From assembly GCF_041435215.1 (NCBI RefSeq), contig NZ_CP108394.1, positions 7,316,001-7,380,000 on the forward strand: 64,000 nucleotides of DNA, in the 5' to 3' direction. This DNA comes from Streptomyces sp. NBC_01314. GTDB taxonomy: Bacteria > Actinomycetota > Actinomycetes > Streptomycetales > Streptomycetaceae. The notes under the pieces are model-generated. The model had not been told where the DNA came from. It saw only the letters and a list, made by a program, of their open reading frames with translations, and did not search any database. The position numbers and the translations under genes were made by a program. Below, in pieces: positions 18,746 to 27,145 of the stretch (position 1 is the stretch's first letter; each line of letters begins with the position of its first letter).

Positions 18746-20625
18746 GCACGATCCGGCTTACGGTCGCCCAGGCGCTCGTCCGCTTCCTTTCCGTCCAGTA
18801 CACCGAACGCGACGGCGAGCGGCAGCGGCTCATCGGCGCGACCTGGGGCATCTTCGGTCACGGCAACGTCGCGGGCCTCGGCCAGGCGCTGATCGAGTAC
18901 GCGGACGACATGCCGTACCTCCAGGGCCGCAACGAGCAGTCGATGGTGCACGCGGCCGTCGGCTACGCCCGGCAGTCGGGCCGGCTCTCCACGCACGCCG
19001 TGACGACGTCCATCGGCCCCGGCGCCACCAACCTCGTCACCGGCGCCGCCCTCGCCACCATCAACCACCTCCCGGTGCTGCTGCTCCCCGGCGACATCTT
19101 CGCCACCCGCCCGGCCGACCCGGTACTCCAGCAGCTCGAAGTGCCGTACGCGGGCGACATCAGCGTCAACGACACCCTGCGCCCGGTGTCGAGGTACTTC
19201 GACCGGGTCACCCGCCCCGAGGCCCTGATCCCGGCCGCGCTGCAGGCGATGCGTGTCCTCACCGACCCGGTGGAGACGGGCGCGGTCACCCTCGCCCTGC
19301 CGCAGGACGTGCAGGCGGAGGCGTACGACTGGCCGGAGGAGTTCTTCGCCGAGCGGACCTGGAACATCCGCCGCCCGGCGGCCGACGTCGCCGAACTGGC
19401 CGCCGCGATCGGCGCGATCCGTGCGGCCCGCCGCCCCCTGATCGTCGCCGGCGGCGGTGTCCACCACGCCCGCGCGGAGGAGACGCTCGCCGAACTGGCC
19501 GCCGCCACCGGCATCCCCGTGGCGTCCACCCAGGCCGGCAAGGGCTCGCTCCGCTTCGACCACCCGCAGGACGTCGGCGGCATCGGCCACACCGGCACCG
19601 CGACCGCGAACGAACTCGCCCGCACCGCCGACCTGGTGATCGGCGTCGGCACCCGCTACACGGACTTCACCACCGCCTCCGGCACCCTCTTCGCCGCCGA
19701 CGGCGTCCGCTTCCTCAACCTCAACCTCGCGCCCCACGACGGCCACAAGCTCTCCGGGCTGCCGCTGATCGCGGACGCGCGGGCGGGACTGGAGGCGCTG
19801 GCCGAGGCCCTGGAACCGCACCGGCACCGGGTCGCGGACGGCTACGTCTCCGAGTACACGGAGGACAAGCAGCGCTGGGAGCACCGCGTCGACGCCTGCT
19901 ACGAGGCCGACGAGCCGGACACCCGGCCCACCCAGGCCCAGGTCCTCGGCCTCCTCGACGCGATCGTCGACGAGTCCGACATCCTCATCAACGCGGCCGG
20001 CTCCCTCCCCGGTGACCTGCACAAACTGTGGCGCACACGGTCCCGGGACCAGTACCACCTGGAGTACGGTTACTCGTGCATGGGATACGAGATCCCGGCC
20101 GCGATCGGCGTCCGGCTGGCCGCTCCCGGGCGCCCGGTGTGGGCGCTGGTCGGCGACGGCACGTATCTGATGATGCCGACCGAGATCGTCACGGCCGTGC
20201 AGGAGAACATCCCGATCAAGGTGCTGCTCGTGCAGAACCACGGGTACGCCTCCATCGGCGGTCTCTCCGAGTCGGTCGGCGGTGAGCGGTTCGGTACCGC
20301 CTACCGGCACCGCAACCCCGACGACGGCACGTTCACGGGCGCCCCGCTGCCCGTGGATCTCGCCGCCAACGCGGCCAGTCTCGGCATGCGCGTCCTGCGC
20401 GCCAAGACCATCCGTGACCTGCGCGCCGCCCTCGCCGAGGCGCGGGCGGCCGACACTCCCACATGTGTCTACGTGGAGACCCAAACGGCCGACACAGTGT
20501 CGGGCCCGCCTCCCGCGCAGGCCTGGTGGGATGTACCTGTGGCCGAGACCGCGACGCGCGCGTCGGCGGTCAAGGCACGCCAGGAGTACGACCGGCACGT
20601 CTCAACCCGACGCCGCCATCTGTGA
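18742..20625 (+). CDS. iolD: 3D-(3,5/4)-trihydroxycyclohexane-1,2-dione hydrolase
   Basis: 627 residues, thiamine diphosphate-dependent. It opens the cyclohexanedione ring to 5-deoxy-glucuronate. N-terminal TPP-binding domain: IFGHGNVAGLGQAL and YARQSGRLSTHAVTTSIGPGATN; C-terminal TPP motif GDGTYLMMPTEIVTAVQENIPIKVLL. MSTIRLTVAQALVRFL is the usual IolD start and has GAGGGG just upstream. The ATG overlaps the iolB stop. Confidence 0.93.
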   Translation: MSTIRLTVAQALVRFLSVQYTERDGERQRLIGATWGIFGHGNVAGLGQALIEYADDMPYLQGRNEQSMVHAAVGYARQSGRLSTHAVTTSIGPGATNLVTGAALATINHLPVLLLPGDIFATRPADPVLQQLEVPYAGDISVNDTLRPVSRYFDRVTRPEALIPAALQAMRVLTDPVETGAVTLALPQDVQAEAYDWPEEFFAERTWNIRRPAADVAELAAAIGAIRAARRPLIVAGGGVHHARAEETLAELAAATGIPVASTQAGKGSLRFDHPQDVGGIGHTGTATANELARTADLVIGVGTRYTDFTTASGTLFAADGVRFLNLNLAPHDGHKLSGLPLIADARAGLEALAEALEPHRHRVADGYVSEYTEDKQRWEHRVDACYEADEPDTRPTQAQVLGLLDAIVDESDILINAAGSLPGDLHKLWRTRSRDQYHLEYGYSCMGYEIPAAIGVRLAAPGRPVWALVGDGTYLMMPTEIVTAVQENIPIKVLLVQNHGYASIGGLSESVGGERFGTAYRHRNPDDGTFTGAPLPVDLAANAASLGMRVLRAKTIRDLRAALAEARAADTPTCVYVETQTADTVSGPPPAQAWWDVPVAETATRASAVKARQEYDRHVSTRRRHL

Positions 20626-20641
20626 GAAGGAGTCTTTCGGC

Positions 20642-22144
20642 ATGACGAAGATCGTCAACCACTGGATCGGCGGCAAGACCGTCGAAGGCGCGTCGGGTAC
20701 GTTCGGGCCGGTCACGGACCCGGCGACCGGCGCGGTCACCACCAAGGTCGCGTTCGCGACCGTCGACGAGGTCGACGAGGCGGTACGCACCGCCAAGGAG
20801 GCCTACGTCACCTGGGGCCAGTCCTCGCTGGCCAGGCGCACGGAGATCCTGTTCCGCTTCCGCGCGCTGCTCGACGCCAACCGCGACGCGATCGCCGAGC
20901 TGATCACCGCCGAGCACGGCAAGGTGCACAGCGACGCGCTCGGCGAGGTCGCGCGCGGCCTGGAGATCGTCGACCTGGCCTGCGGCATCAACGTCCAGCT
21001 GAAGGGCGAGCTGTCGACGCAGGTCGCCAGCCGCGTGGACGTCGCCTCGATCCGCCAGCCGCTCGGTGTCGTCGCGGGCATCACGCCGTTCAACTTCCCG
21101 GCGATGGTCCCGATGTGGATGTTCCCGATGGCCATCGCGACCGGCAACACCTTCATCCTCAAGCCGTCCGAGAAGGACCCCTCGGCCTCCATCAAGATCG
21201 CCGAACTCCTCTCCGAGGCCGGCCTCCCCGACGGCGTCTTCAACGTCGTCCACGGCGACAAGGTGGCCGTCGACCGCCTCCTGGAGCACCCGGACGTCAA
21301 GGCGATCTCCTTCGTCGGCTCGACCCCGATCGCCCGCTACATCCACACCACGGCCTCCGCCAACCACAAGCGCGTCCAGGCCCTCGGCGGTGCCAAGAAC
21401 CACATGCTGGTCCTCCCGGACGCGGACCTGGACGCGGCCGCCGACGCGGCCGTCTCGGCGGCCTACGGCTCGGCGGGCGAGCGCTGCATGGCGATCTCCG
21501 CGGTCGTGGCGGTCGGCGCGATCGGTGACGAGCTCGTGGAGAAGATCCGCGAGCGCGCCGAGAAGATCAAGATCGGCCCCGGCAACGACCCCACCTCCGA
21601 GATGGGCCCGCTGATCACGGCCGTGCACCGCGACAAGGTGGCGTCCTACGTCACGGGCGCGGCGGCCGAGGGCGCCGAGGTGGTCCTCGACGGCACCGGC
21701 TTCACGGTCGACGGCTTCGAGGACGGCCACTGGATCGGCATCTCGCTCCTCGACAAGGTCCCGACCACGGCGAAGGCGTACCAGGACGAGATCTTCGGCC
21801 CGGTGCTGACCGTGCTGCGCGTCGACACCTACGACGAGGGCATCGCCCTCATCAACGCCTCCCCGTTCGGCAACGGCACCGCGATCTTCACCCGCGACGG
21901 CGGCGCCGCCCGCCGCTTCCAGCTGGAGGTCGAGGCCGGCATGGTCGGCGTCAACGTCCCGATCCCGGTCCCCGTCGGCTACCACTCCTTCGGCGGCTGG
22001 AAGGACTCCCTCTTCGGAGACCACCACATCTACGGCAACGACGGCACGCACTTCTACACCCGGGGCAAGGTCGTCACCACCCGCTGGCCCGACCCGGCCG
22101 ACGGCCCCACCGGCGTCGACCTGGGCTTCCCGCGCAACCACTGA
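20642..22144 (+). CDS. mmsA: methylmalonate-semialdehyde dehydrogenase (CoA-acylating)
   Basis: 500 residues, aldehyde dehydrogenase superfamily. MTKIVNHWIGGKTVEG is a classic MmsA/IolA start, with AAGGAG upstream. The NAD site is in PFNFPAMVPMWMFPMAIATGN, and the catalytic Cys282 is in GSAGERCMAIS. It converts malonic semialdehyde to acetyl-CoA and CO2, the last step of inositol catabolism. 16 bp separate it from iolD, and a terminator follows 12 bp after the stop. Confidence 0.93.
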   Translation: MTKIVNHWIGGKTVEGASGTFGPVTDPATGAVTTKVAFATVDEVDEAVRTAKEAYVTWGQSSLARRTEILFRFRALLDANRDAIAELITAEHGKVHSDALGEVARGLEIVDLACGINVQLKGELSTQVASRVDVASIRQPLGVVAGITPFNFPAMVPMWMFPMAIATGNTFILKPSEKDPSASIKIAELLSEAGLPDGVFNVVHGDKVAVDRLLEHPDVKAISFVGSTPIARYIHTTASANHKRVQALGGAKNHMLVLPDADLDAAADAAVSAAYGSAGERCMAISAVVAVGAIGDELVEKIRERAEKIKIGPGNDPTSEMGPLITAVHRDKVASYVTGAAAEGAEVVLDGTGFTVDGFEDGHWIGISLLDKVPTTAKAYQDEIFGPVLTVLRVDTYDEGIALINASPFGNGTAIFTRDGGAARRFQLEVEAGMVGVNVPIPVPVGYHSFGGWKDSLFGDHHIYGNDGTHFYTRGKVVTTRWPDPADGPTGVDLGFPRNH

Positions 22145-22156
22145 GGACCCCTTTTT

Positions 22157-22198
22157 GATGTGCCTGCTGACCTGTGGTTTCCAGTCGGCGGGCACATC
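22157..22198 (+). terminator. terminator of the iol operon
   Basis: GATGTGCCTGCTGAC pairs over 15 positions (two G-U) with GTCGGCGGGCACATC around a 12-nt loop. It lies 12 bp after the mmsA stop, preceded by a CTTTTT run. Confidence 0.8.
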
Positions 22199-22520
22199 GG
22201 GGGCGGGTGGTGGCTCGTCGGGAGCGTGGTAGAGCTCTGGACACGAAGCCCGCCACTGTGGTCCATCTGCGCAGTGGCTGCGTCGGCCGGAACCGGAGCC
22301 GTTGTGGACAAGGCAGCGGTTCCCGTTCGGCTGCCGGACAGATCGCATACGAGGTCATGCACCGGGTGAGTTCCCGGCTCGACCTGACGGCCACGTTTAC
22401 AGAGCGCTATGAAGAGCCAAGCGCTACCCCGAAAACCGATGTTCCTCGCCAACGTCCGTCCCTACCATGCCCTCACTGGCTGACACCCGGTAGGCCATGT
22501 ACGGAAGAGGGAGGGTGCAG
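22199..22520. other. gap between iol operon and HEPN-like gene
   Basis: No gene recognised. The DNA is clearly less GC-rich than its left flank. It presumably holds the promoter of the next gene, whose ribosome site is GGGAGGG at 22509. Confidence 0.4.
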
Positions 22521-23858
22521 GTGGAAGGTTTCTCGCTGTATGAGGAGGACCTTTGGGAAGACGACTTCGACGAGGACTGGTTCGCGGAACCCCGGATCAC
22601 CTACCGCGAGGCGGTCGAAAGCCTGCGTCGTCTCGTGAGCGGGCGCACCGACGTGCATGTTGACTGGAGCGGGGGGCGTGGGCCGGAGAATGATGCTCGG
22701 GTTGTCTTCTCCGGGGCTGGCGGACTCCGTGTGCGCCTGAGGTCGGCTACACAGCTCAGCGACGTCACTCGCGTGATCAGCTCAGGAACTCCCCTGCCCG
22801 GCCGTCACGCGGTTTGGTATCCGCAGGACAACGTGATCAGGGCTCGTCTTGTCGGCGACTTCGACCAGTTCCACGGAGTGCTGGCGCGAAACCTGCTTCC
22901 CCAGCAGAAGAAGGCCATCGACCCAGACAGTGCCCTCGGCCGCGACTTGGTTGGGCTGCTGGCCGAGGGCGGAGCCTTCGTCGTGAGCGAGACGGCTGCC
23001 CCCGGAGGTGTTCCGGGCCGCACCATGCGATTGGTCTCTGTGCCCCTCGACTTGGGCCTGCTCTACAACGCTCGTAACGGAAGCGGTCTCTCTCCAGCTC
23101 TCGAACTCTCGGGGGTCTCCGCCCTCAACGCGGCCGATGCGGAGCAGGAGCTGATCAACTACGGCACCTCGTACCTCTTCGGTCTGGGAAAGGGGACGGG
23201 AGCGTCACTGCGTCTGTGGAACACCGAGTACAGGGTAGGCAGCCGCCGTGGACCGTCGTACTCGGGGAAGGTCCGCTTTCCCGAGCGGGAATACGATGCG
23301 CATCCTGCGGAATTGTACGGCGCTGGGAACTCGCTGGCCCGTGATCCTGTTGAGCGCTATCTGAAGTACTACCAGGTGCTGGAGTTCTACATGGATAAGG
23401 CTGTCGCCTCGGTCGTCGCTGCCCAGGGCGTCACCAAACCCAGCCAGGCAACGTCCCCGTTTGCGCGACCTGCTGGGTCCGACCGGCTGAACAGCGAAAA
23501 GAACCAGCTTGACGCCGTCATCGACTTCGCTGTGACACCGGCTCAGCTCGCGGGCCTTTTGCGGGACGGAGACCTTTTCGCAGCACTGAGCAGCCCGCAG
23601 GTCATCCAGGATGTCCAGCCCCTTGCAAGCGGTACCTCCGGAGGCGTACGCGCCAGCTATGACTATCGCCGTGACGTGTCCACACGCGTGTACGGCATCA
23701 GAAACAGAATTGTGCACATGAAGGAAGGCGGCGGAAGGAAGGGCGAGCCGCTTCTCGCCCCGTACAGCCGGGAGGCGAGGGATCTTGCTGCCGACCTCAG
23801 GCTTGTTCGTTTCCTCGCAGAGCACGCCATGGAGCGCTGGTCCACAGCCCTTTCGTGA
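22521..23858 (+). CDS. unknown protein with probable C-terminal HEPN domain
   Basis: 445 residues from GTG 22521 (GGGAGGG 5 nt upstream; an ATG at 22497 is in frame but has no such site). No family recognised for residues 1-260. The C-terminal part has the layout of HEPN domains: a helix ERYLKYYQVLEFYMDKAV, a long insert, then VYGIRNRIVHMKEGG, where R394-N395 and H399 fit the Rx4H RNase motif, then a final helix DLRLVRFLAEHAMERW. HEPN proteins are frequent in anti-phage and toxin systems. Rare AGA codons and lower GC suggest acquisition. It is a single gene; function unproven. Confidence 0.6.
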   Translation: MEGFSLYEEDLWEDDFDEDWFAEPRITYREAVESLRRLVSGRTDVHVDWSGGRGPENDARVVFSGAGGLRVRLRSATQLSDVTRVISSGTPLPGRHAVWYPQDNVIRARLVGDFDQFHGVLARNLLPQQKKAIDPDSALGRDLVGLLAEGGAFVVSETAAPGGVPGRTMRLVSVPLDLGLLYNARNGSGLSPALELSGVSALNAADAEQELINYGTSYLFGLGKGTGASLRLWNTEYRVGSRRGPSYSGKVRFPEREYDAHPAELYGAGNSLARDPVERYLKYYQVLEFYMDKAVASVVAAQGVTKPSQATSPFARPAGSDRLNSEKNQLDAVIDFAVTPAQLAGLLRDGDLFAALSSPQVIQDVQPLASGTSGGVRASYDYRRDVSTRVYGIRNRIVHMKEGGGRKGEPLLAPYSREARDLAADLRLVRFLAEHAMERWSTALS

Positions 23859-23971
23859 GCGAGTGCATCCTGCGCCATCCTTTAACGAAGAGCCGGGGAG
23901 GGGCCCTTACGGCCTCGCCCTGGCCAGCATGGGCGGCTAGTGCAACGGCACAGCGCTGACGCGGTCGTTTC

Positions 23972-24517
23972 TCAACGGAGATCCAAAACGGCCGCGCACA
24001 GCTTCGGCGCCCCCTCAAATGGCACAGTCTCGCCGACTGTCCGGTATCCCCACCCTCCATACAGGGCGCGCACTTTGCAGTGGTCCCAGTGCACCAGCAG
24101 AGTCACCCGCTCCTCCGGCCGACCTTCCAACAGGGCATCGTGGATTCGACGGGAGGCCCCCGTGCCGCGCCACGGCGCCCGAACCATCAGTTCGGACAGA
24201 GCGAACGTCCGCGTCCCGGTCTCGGAAGTGAACACCTCCGGCAGGGCGGGAGTCACCTTGGCCCACCAGGTCGTGGCTGAACTCAACGGCGCGCCGTAGG
24301 CGTACCCGACAGGCTGATCGCCCTCGTACGCGACCACGCACGCGAAGCCGGGGTGCGCGGACCAGTGGTCGACGAACTTCGCGAACTCGTCCCGTCCGGC
24401 GAGAGGGTCGTCACTGCCCTCGTACACCTCGTCATGGACGTCGAGGAGGAGTACACGGATACCTGGGGCGTCCGCGTGTCCATACTGGCGAAGGTCGAGT
24501 GGGGCGGGCGTAGTCAC
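23972..24517 (-). CDS. GNAT acetyltransferase
   Basis: 181 residues from GTG 24517. GNAT features: VVAYEGDQPVGYAYG (beta 4), LSELMVRAPWRGTGASRRIHDALL (acetyl-CoA loop) and VHWDHCKVRALYGGWGYRTVGE (C-terminal strand). Substrate unknown. It overlaps the XRE/TPR regulator by GTGA and is thus cotranscribed and coupled with it; such regulator-acetyltransferase pairs recur in Streptomyces. AAGGA precedes the start. Confidence 0.83.
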   Translation of the reverse strand: MTTPAPLDLRQYGHADAPGIRVLLLDVHDEVYEGSDDPLAGRDEFAKFVDHWSAHPGFACVVAYEGDQPVGYAYGAPLSSATTWWAKVTPALPEVFTSETGTRTFALSELMVRAPWRGTGASRRIHDALLEGRPEERVTLLVHWDHCKVRALYGGWGYRTVGETVPFEGAPKLCAAVLDLR

Positions 24518-25737
24518 TGGGTTCCTTCCTGCCGGGCCGCTTTGGCCACTTGGTCGAGACGGGCGGTGATACGGCTGCTCGTCACCCCGGACACGGGCAC
24601 ACCAGCCACAGTTGACGCAGCTCGCTCCATGTCCCCTTGCGCGAGCTGGAGTTCCGCGAGCAGCACCGTGTAGTAGGCCCGGTTGCGGGTGAACCGGCCA
24701 TCGAGGAGAGCGAGAGCCTGCGCCGTCTGCTGTTCCGCGCGGGCGTACTGCCCCGCGCTCTGGTGGGCGATGGCTCCGAGCCCGGACAGTTCCGCCGGTG
24801 TCAGGAAGGCGAGCCAGCTCGCGGCACCTCTTGGCTCGGCACGGTCGTAGACCCGCTCGGCGGCGGCGAGTTGACGGCCCATGCCCGACCGGTCCCCGGT
24901 CTGCGCGAGACAGTCGGCCAGCCGCGCGTGGAGGAGCGTGGAGATCAGCGGTTGAGTGCGCAGGTGCCGTTCGGAGAGGGCGGCCCTGTTGATCCGTGCG
25001 GCCTCGGCGGGGCGTCCGGCGTGCTCGGCCTGGGCGGCGAGGTCGGACCACGCACGGGTCACGGCGACCGGGGCGCGGGCCAGCAGGGCCGCTTGCAGGG
25101 CCTCATTGCGCAATTGGGCGGCCTTCGCATGGTCCCCGCAGTCGTGGGCCGACCATCCGGCGCAGGCCGCCACATCGGCTACGGCGCGCATCAGCGCCCG
25201 CTCGACGCGTTCACCGTAAGTGCAGTAGTCGAGGGCACGTTGGATGCGGGCGAGATAGTCGGTGGCCACATCGACCAGAGCTCCACCGCCGAGACCGTTG
25301 AAGTGCGCGTCCAGCCTGGTGATGGTGCCCTGGATCCGGTCCACGTCGGCCATGCCGAGGCGACCGTGTTGGGGTGCCTGGTCGGTGCCGAGGGCGGTGA
25401 TCAGGGCACCGGCGATGAAGGTGCGGCGCTGCACAGGGTGGTGCTCTTTGGCGGGCGCTGGCTGCGGAGCCGTGAGGAGCGTCGGACAGGCTTTGCGAGG
25501 TACGAACCCCATGGCTTCCGGGGTGCGGCCGAAGAGCTCTTGGAGAGGACGGAGGTATCGGGGCCACGGCCACCGGACCTCGCCCGCGATCCACCGGCGG
25601 ACGTGCCGGTCGGTGCAGTTCGCGGACTCCCCGTACTTGTCGAGGGCGACGCGATTGACCTCGTTGGCGAGCTGCTGGTGGGTGTAGCCGAACTCGGTGA
25701 GCAGCGTCTCCAACGTGGTGTTCCGCTGCCTCGGCAT
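24514..25737 (-). CDS. XRE-type regulator with TPR-like C-terminal domain
   Basis: 407 residues from ATG 25737 (MPRQRNTTLETLLTEFG); longer in-frame readings cross the intergenic palindromes. Residues 8-60 form a helix-turn-helix (YTHQQLANEVNRVA...DRHVRRWIAG). From residue 110 onward there are helical repeats of the TPR type (DHAKAAQLRNEALQAALLA, GRPAEAARINRAAL, GQYARAEQQTAQALALLDG). Such architecture occurs in Streptomyces regulators that sense peptides or small ligands. It is divergent from two small genes and cotranscribed with a GNAT gene. Confidence 0.78.
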   Translation of the reverse strand: MPRQRNTTLETLLTEFGYTHQQLANEVNRVALDKYGESANCTDRHVRRWIAGEVRWPWPRYLRPLQELFGRTPEAMGFVPRKACPTLLTAPQPAPAKEHHPVQRRTFIAGALITALGTDQAPQHGRLGMADVDRIQGTITRLDAHFNGLGGGALVDVATDYLARIQRALDYCTYGERVERALMRAVADVAACAGWSAHDCGDHAKAAQLRNEALQAALLARAPVAVTRAWSDLAAQAEHAGRPAEAARINRAALSERHLRTQPLISTLLHARLADCLAQTGDRSGMGRQLAAAERVYDRAEPRGAASWLAFLTPAELSGLGAIAHQSAGQYARAEQQTAQALALLDGRFTRNRAYYTVLLAELQLAQGDMERAASTVAGVPVSGVTSSRITARLDQVAKAARQEGTQ

Positions 25738-25767
25738 GGCCGTGTCCCCTCGTGCGCGTGCCTTCGA

Positions 25768-25851
25768 CGGTAGTCCTACCGACGCAGTCCCCTGGTGAAA
25801 CTGTCCTGTCCGGTGTCGGTAACTGCCCTGGTTCTGTCCTGATGGAGGACA
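25768..25851. promoter_or_regulatory. two palindromes in the divergent XRE/small-gene promoter region
   Basis: CGGTAG-TC-CTACCG at 25768-25781 and TGTCCT-GATGG-AGGACA at 25835-25851, both with perfect 6-bp arms, in the 133-bp gap between divergent genes. Likely regulator sites. Confidence 0.5.
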
Positions 25852-25870
25852 GGACATTTCCGGGAGTCTC

Positions 25871-26092
25871 ATGGGCATGAGCAGCCACAGGACGACTCTC
25901 GACTACTCGCCGATCTCGCTCGGGCTTCCACTTGATGAACCCAAGCCGTCGACGGACTGCCAGGTGTGTGCCGCGCTGGTCCGGCAGCGCACGGAGGCCA
26001 GGGCGCGCGGCGACATGTCCCGCGTATCTGACCTCAACGTCGAGATTCGCAACCATCATCAGCCTCCGCGCCGTAAGCGGAGGAAGGCGTGA
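25871..26092 (+). CDS. small Streptomyces hypothetical protein
   Basis: 73 residues starting MGMSSHRTTLDYSP, with GGGAG 5 nt upstream of the ATG. It has a TDCQVCAALVRQRTEARARGDMS segment with a CxxC pair and a basic tail RRKRRKA. No known function. It overlaps the next small gene by GTGA and is divergent from the XRE regulator, so the pair is probably its target or partner. Similar small CxxC proteins beside XRE genes are common in Streptomyces. Confidence 0.7.
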   Translation: MGMSSHRTTLDYSPISLGLPLDEPKPSTDCQVCAALVRQRTEARARGDMSRVSDLNVEIRNHHQPPRRKRRKA

Positions 26093-26301
26093 GTGGAAGC
26101 GAGCGGGGGCAGCGAGCACCCCGCAGACCGGCACACTTCGTGTTCCCGGACCAGCTTCCCGGCGAAGCCGAGTACGGGACCTTCATGAACCACCTGACGG
26201 GGTGCGCTGACTGCGGGTACGGGCAGGTCCACTGCGAGACGGCCACCGAGATGTGGCGCACGTACAGGGAAGCCAAGAAGGCCGCGAAGAAGCGCACATA
26301 G
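26089..26301 (+). CDS. small cysteine-containing hypothetical protein
   Basis: 70 residues from the GTG that overlaps the previous stop. It contains HLTGCADCGYGQVHCET, a CxxCx5C-like set that could bind metal, and a lysine-rich C-terminus AKKAAKKRT. No family function known. Coupled to the upstream small gene; a bidirectional terminator follows. Confidence 0.68.
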   Translation: MSGSERGQRAPRRPAHFVFPDQLPGEAEYGTFMNHLTGCADCGYGQVHCETATEMWRTYREAKKAAKKRT

Positions 26302-26344
26302 GCCTTGGGGTCAGCATGTCCGTCCGATCGCTGACCTTGGGCAG

Positions 26345-26380
26345 GGGTGGGTGCTCGCGTCCCCTGGCGAGTGCCCACCC
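26345..26380. terminator. bidirectional terminator
   Basis: GGGTGGG..CTCGC pairs with GCGAG..CCCACCC (12 bp, one internal TG/TG mismatch) around a short loop, between the convergent genes ending at 26301 and 26387. Confidence 0.65.
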
Positions 26381-26386
26381 GTACTC

Positions 26387-26761
26387 TTATGCCCCGCTTC
26401 GGCCTAGCAGCTGAGTGAGTTCGTCGGCCATGTCGCGTAGCCGGTCGGCGTAGCCGTCGAGCGTGGCCGCCATCTCGTGCAGGCCGACAGGGTCAAGGGT
26501 GCGACCGATGAGGCTGACGGACACACCGGGCATACGGCTGCAGATCTCTGGGATGTCGATTGTCGTGAACGGGGACTGCACGAGGCATGCGTCGGCGATG
26601 TGGTGGCCGCGGAAGGTGAGGGTGACGTCGGGGCCACTGTGGAGGATGTCAACGCGCTGGTCCTCAGGCCGGTGGTTCGGGTGGCCGATGCACCAGCCGG
26701 GCTCGAGGAGTGTGACGTTGCCGAAGTCGGTCGTGGGCAGGGTGACGGTACGGCTCGTCAC
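26387..26761 (-). CDS. hypothetical protein, DUF6907-like
   Basis: 124 residues from GTG 26761, with AAGGAG 9 nt upstream. It has the pattern EPGWCIGHPNH...VDILHSGPDVTLTF, resembling the Streptomyces DUF6907 group (W-C-x-x-H followed by a His further on); this family match is from memory and tentative. The C-terminal half is helical (LHEMAATLDGYADRLRDMADEL). Convergent with the two small genes. Confidence 0.6.
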   Translation of the reverse strand: MTSRTVTLPTTDFGNVTLLEPGWCIGHPNHRPEDQRVDILHSGPDVTLTFRGHHIADACLVQSPFTTIDIPEICSRMPGVSVSLIGRTLDPVGLHEMAATLDGYADRLRDMADELTQLLGRSGA

Positions 26762-27145
26762 AGGCTTGGACTCCTTGATCAGAAGGTGTCGCGTCAGAGC
26801 GCCGCTCGGTGGGGGCAGCCGCCGGGTGCCGTAGAACAGCCGAACGACTCAATGGCGACCAACAAAGATCAACGGTAAACACGCAGGTCGGTGGGAAACA
26901 ACAGCGGTTTCAGGGCGACGACTGATTCCGTACAATGCCCGCGCCCTTTTCCCGGGAGAGGGTGGTGCCCCGCCATGTCCGCTCCCCGGCCCTGCCCGAC
27001 TTATCAGGTTGCTGTCAGCCATGTCCCACACCCCGGCATACCGCACCCGCTGTATGCCGAATTCCTCCCGTACGACCGTGGGATGTCCCACTCTTCCCCC
27101 CTGAGGGGGCCGTGACCCACCACCACGCCCCCGTACCGTTGACGC
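26762..27145. other. divergent promoter region
   Basis: About 380 bp without a recognisable gene, between divergent genes. It contains a relatively AT-rich core around 26840-26940, which is the likely promoter zone, but no assignable boxes. Confidence 0.4.

Noticed and set aside
18661..20598. 645-residue minus-strand open frame
   Set aside because: Antisense to iolD; no recognisable motifs.
20570..22348. 592-residue minus-strand open frame
   Set aside because: Antisense to mmsA; no domains or plausible start.
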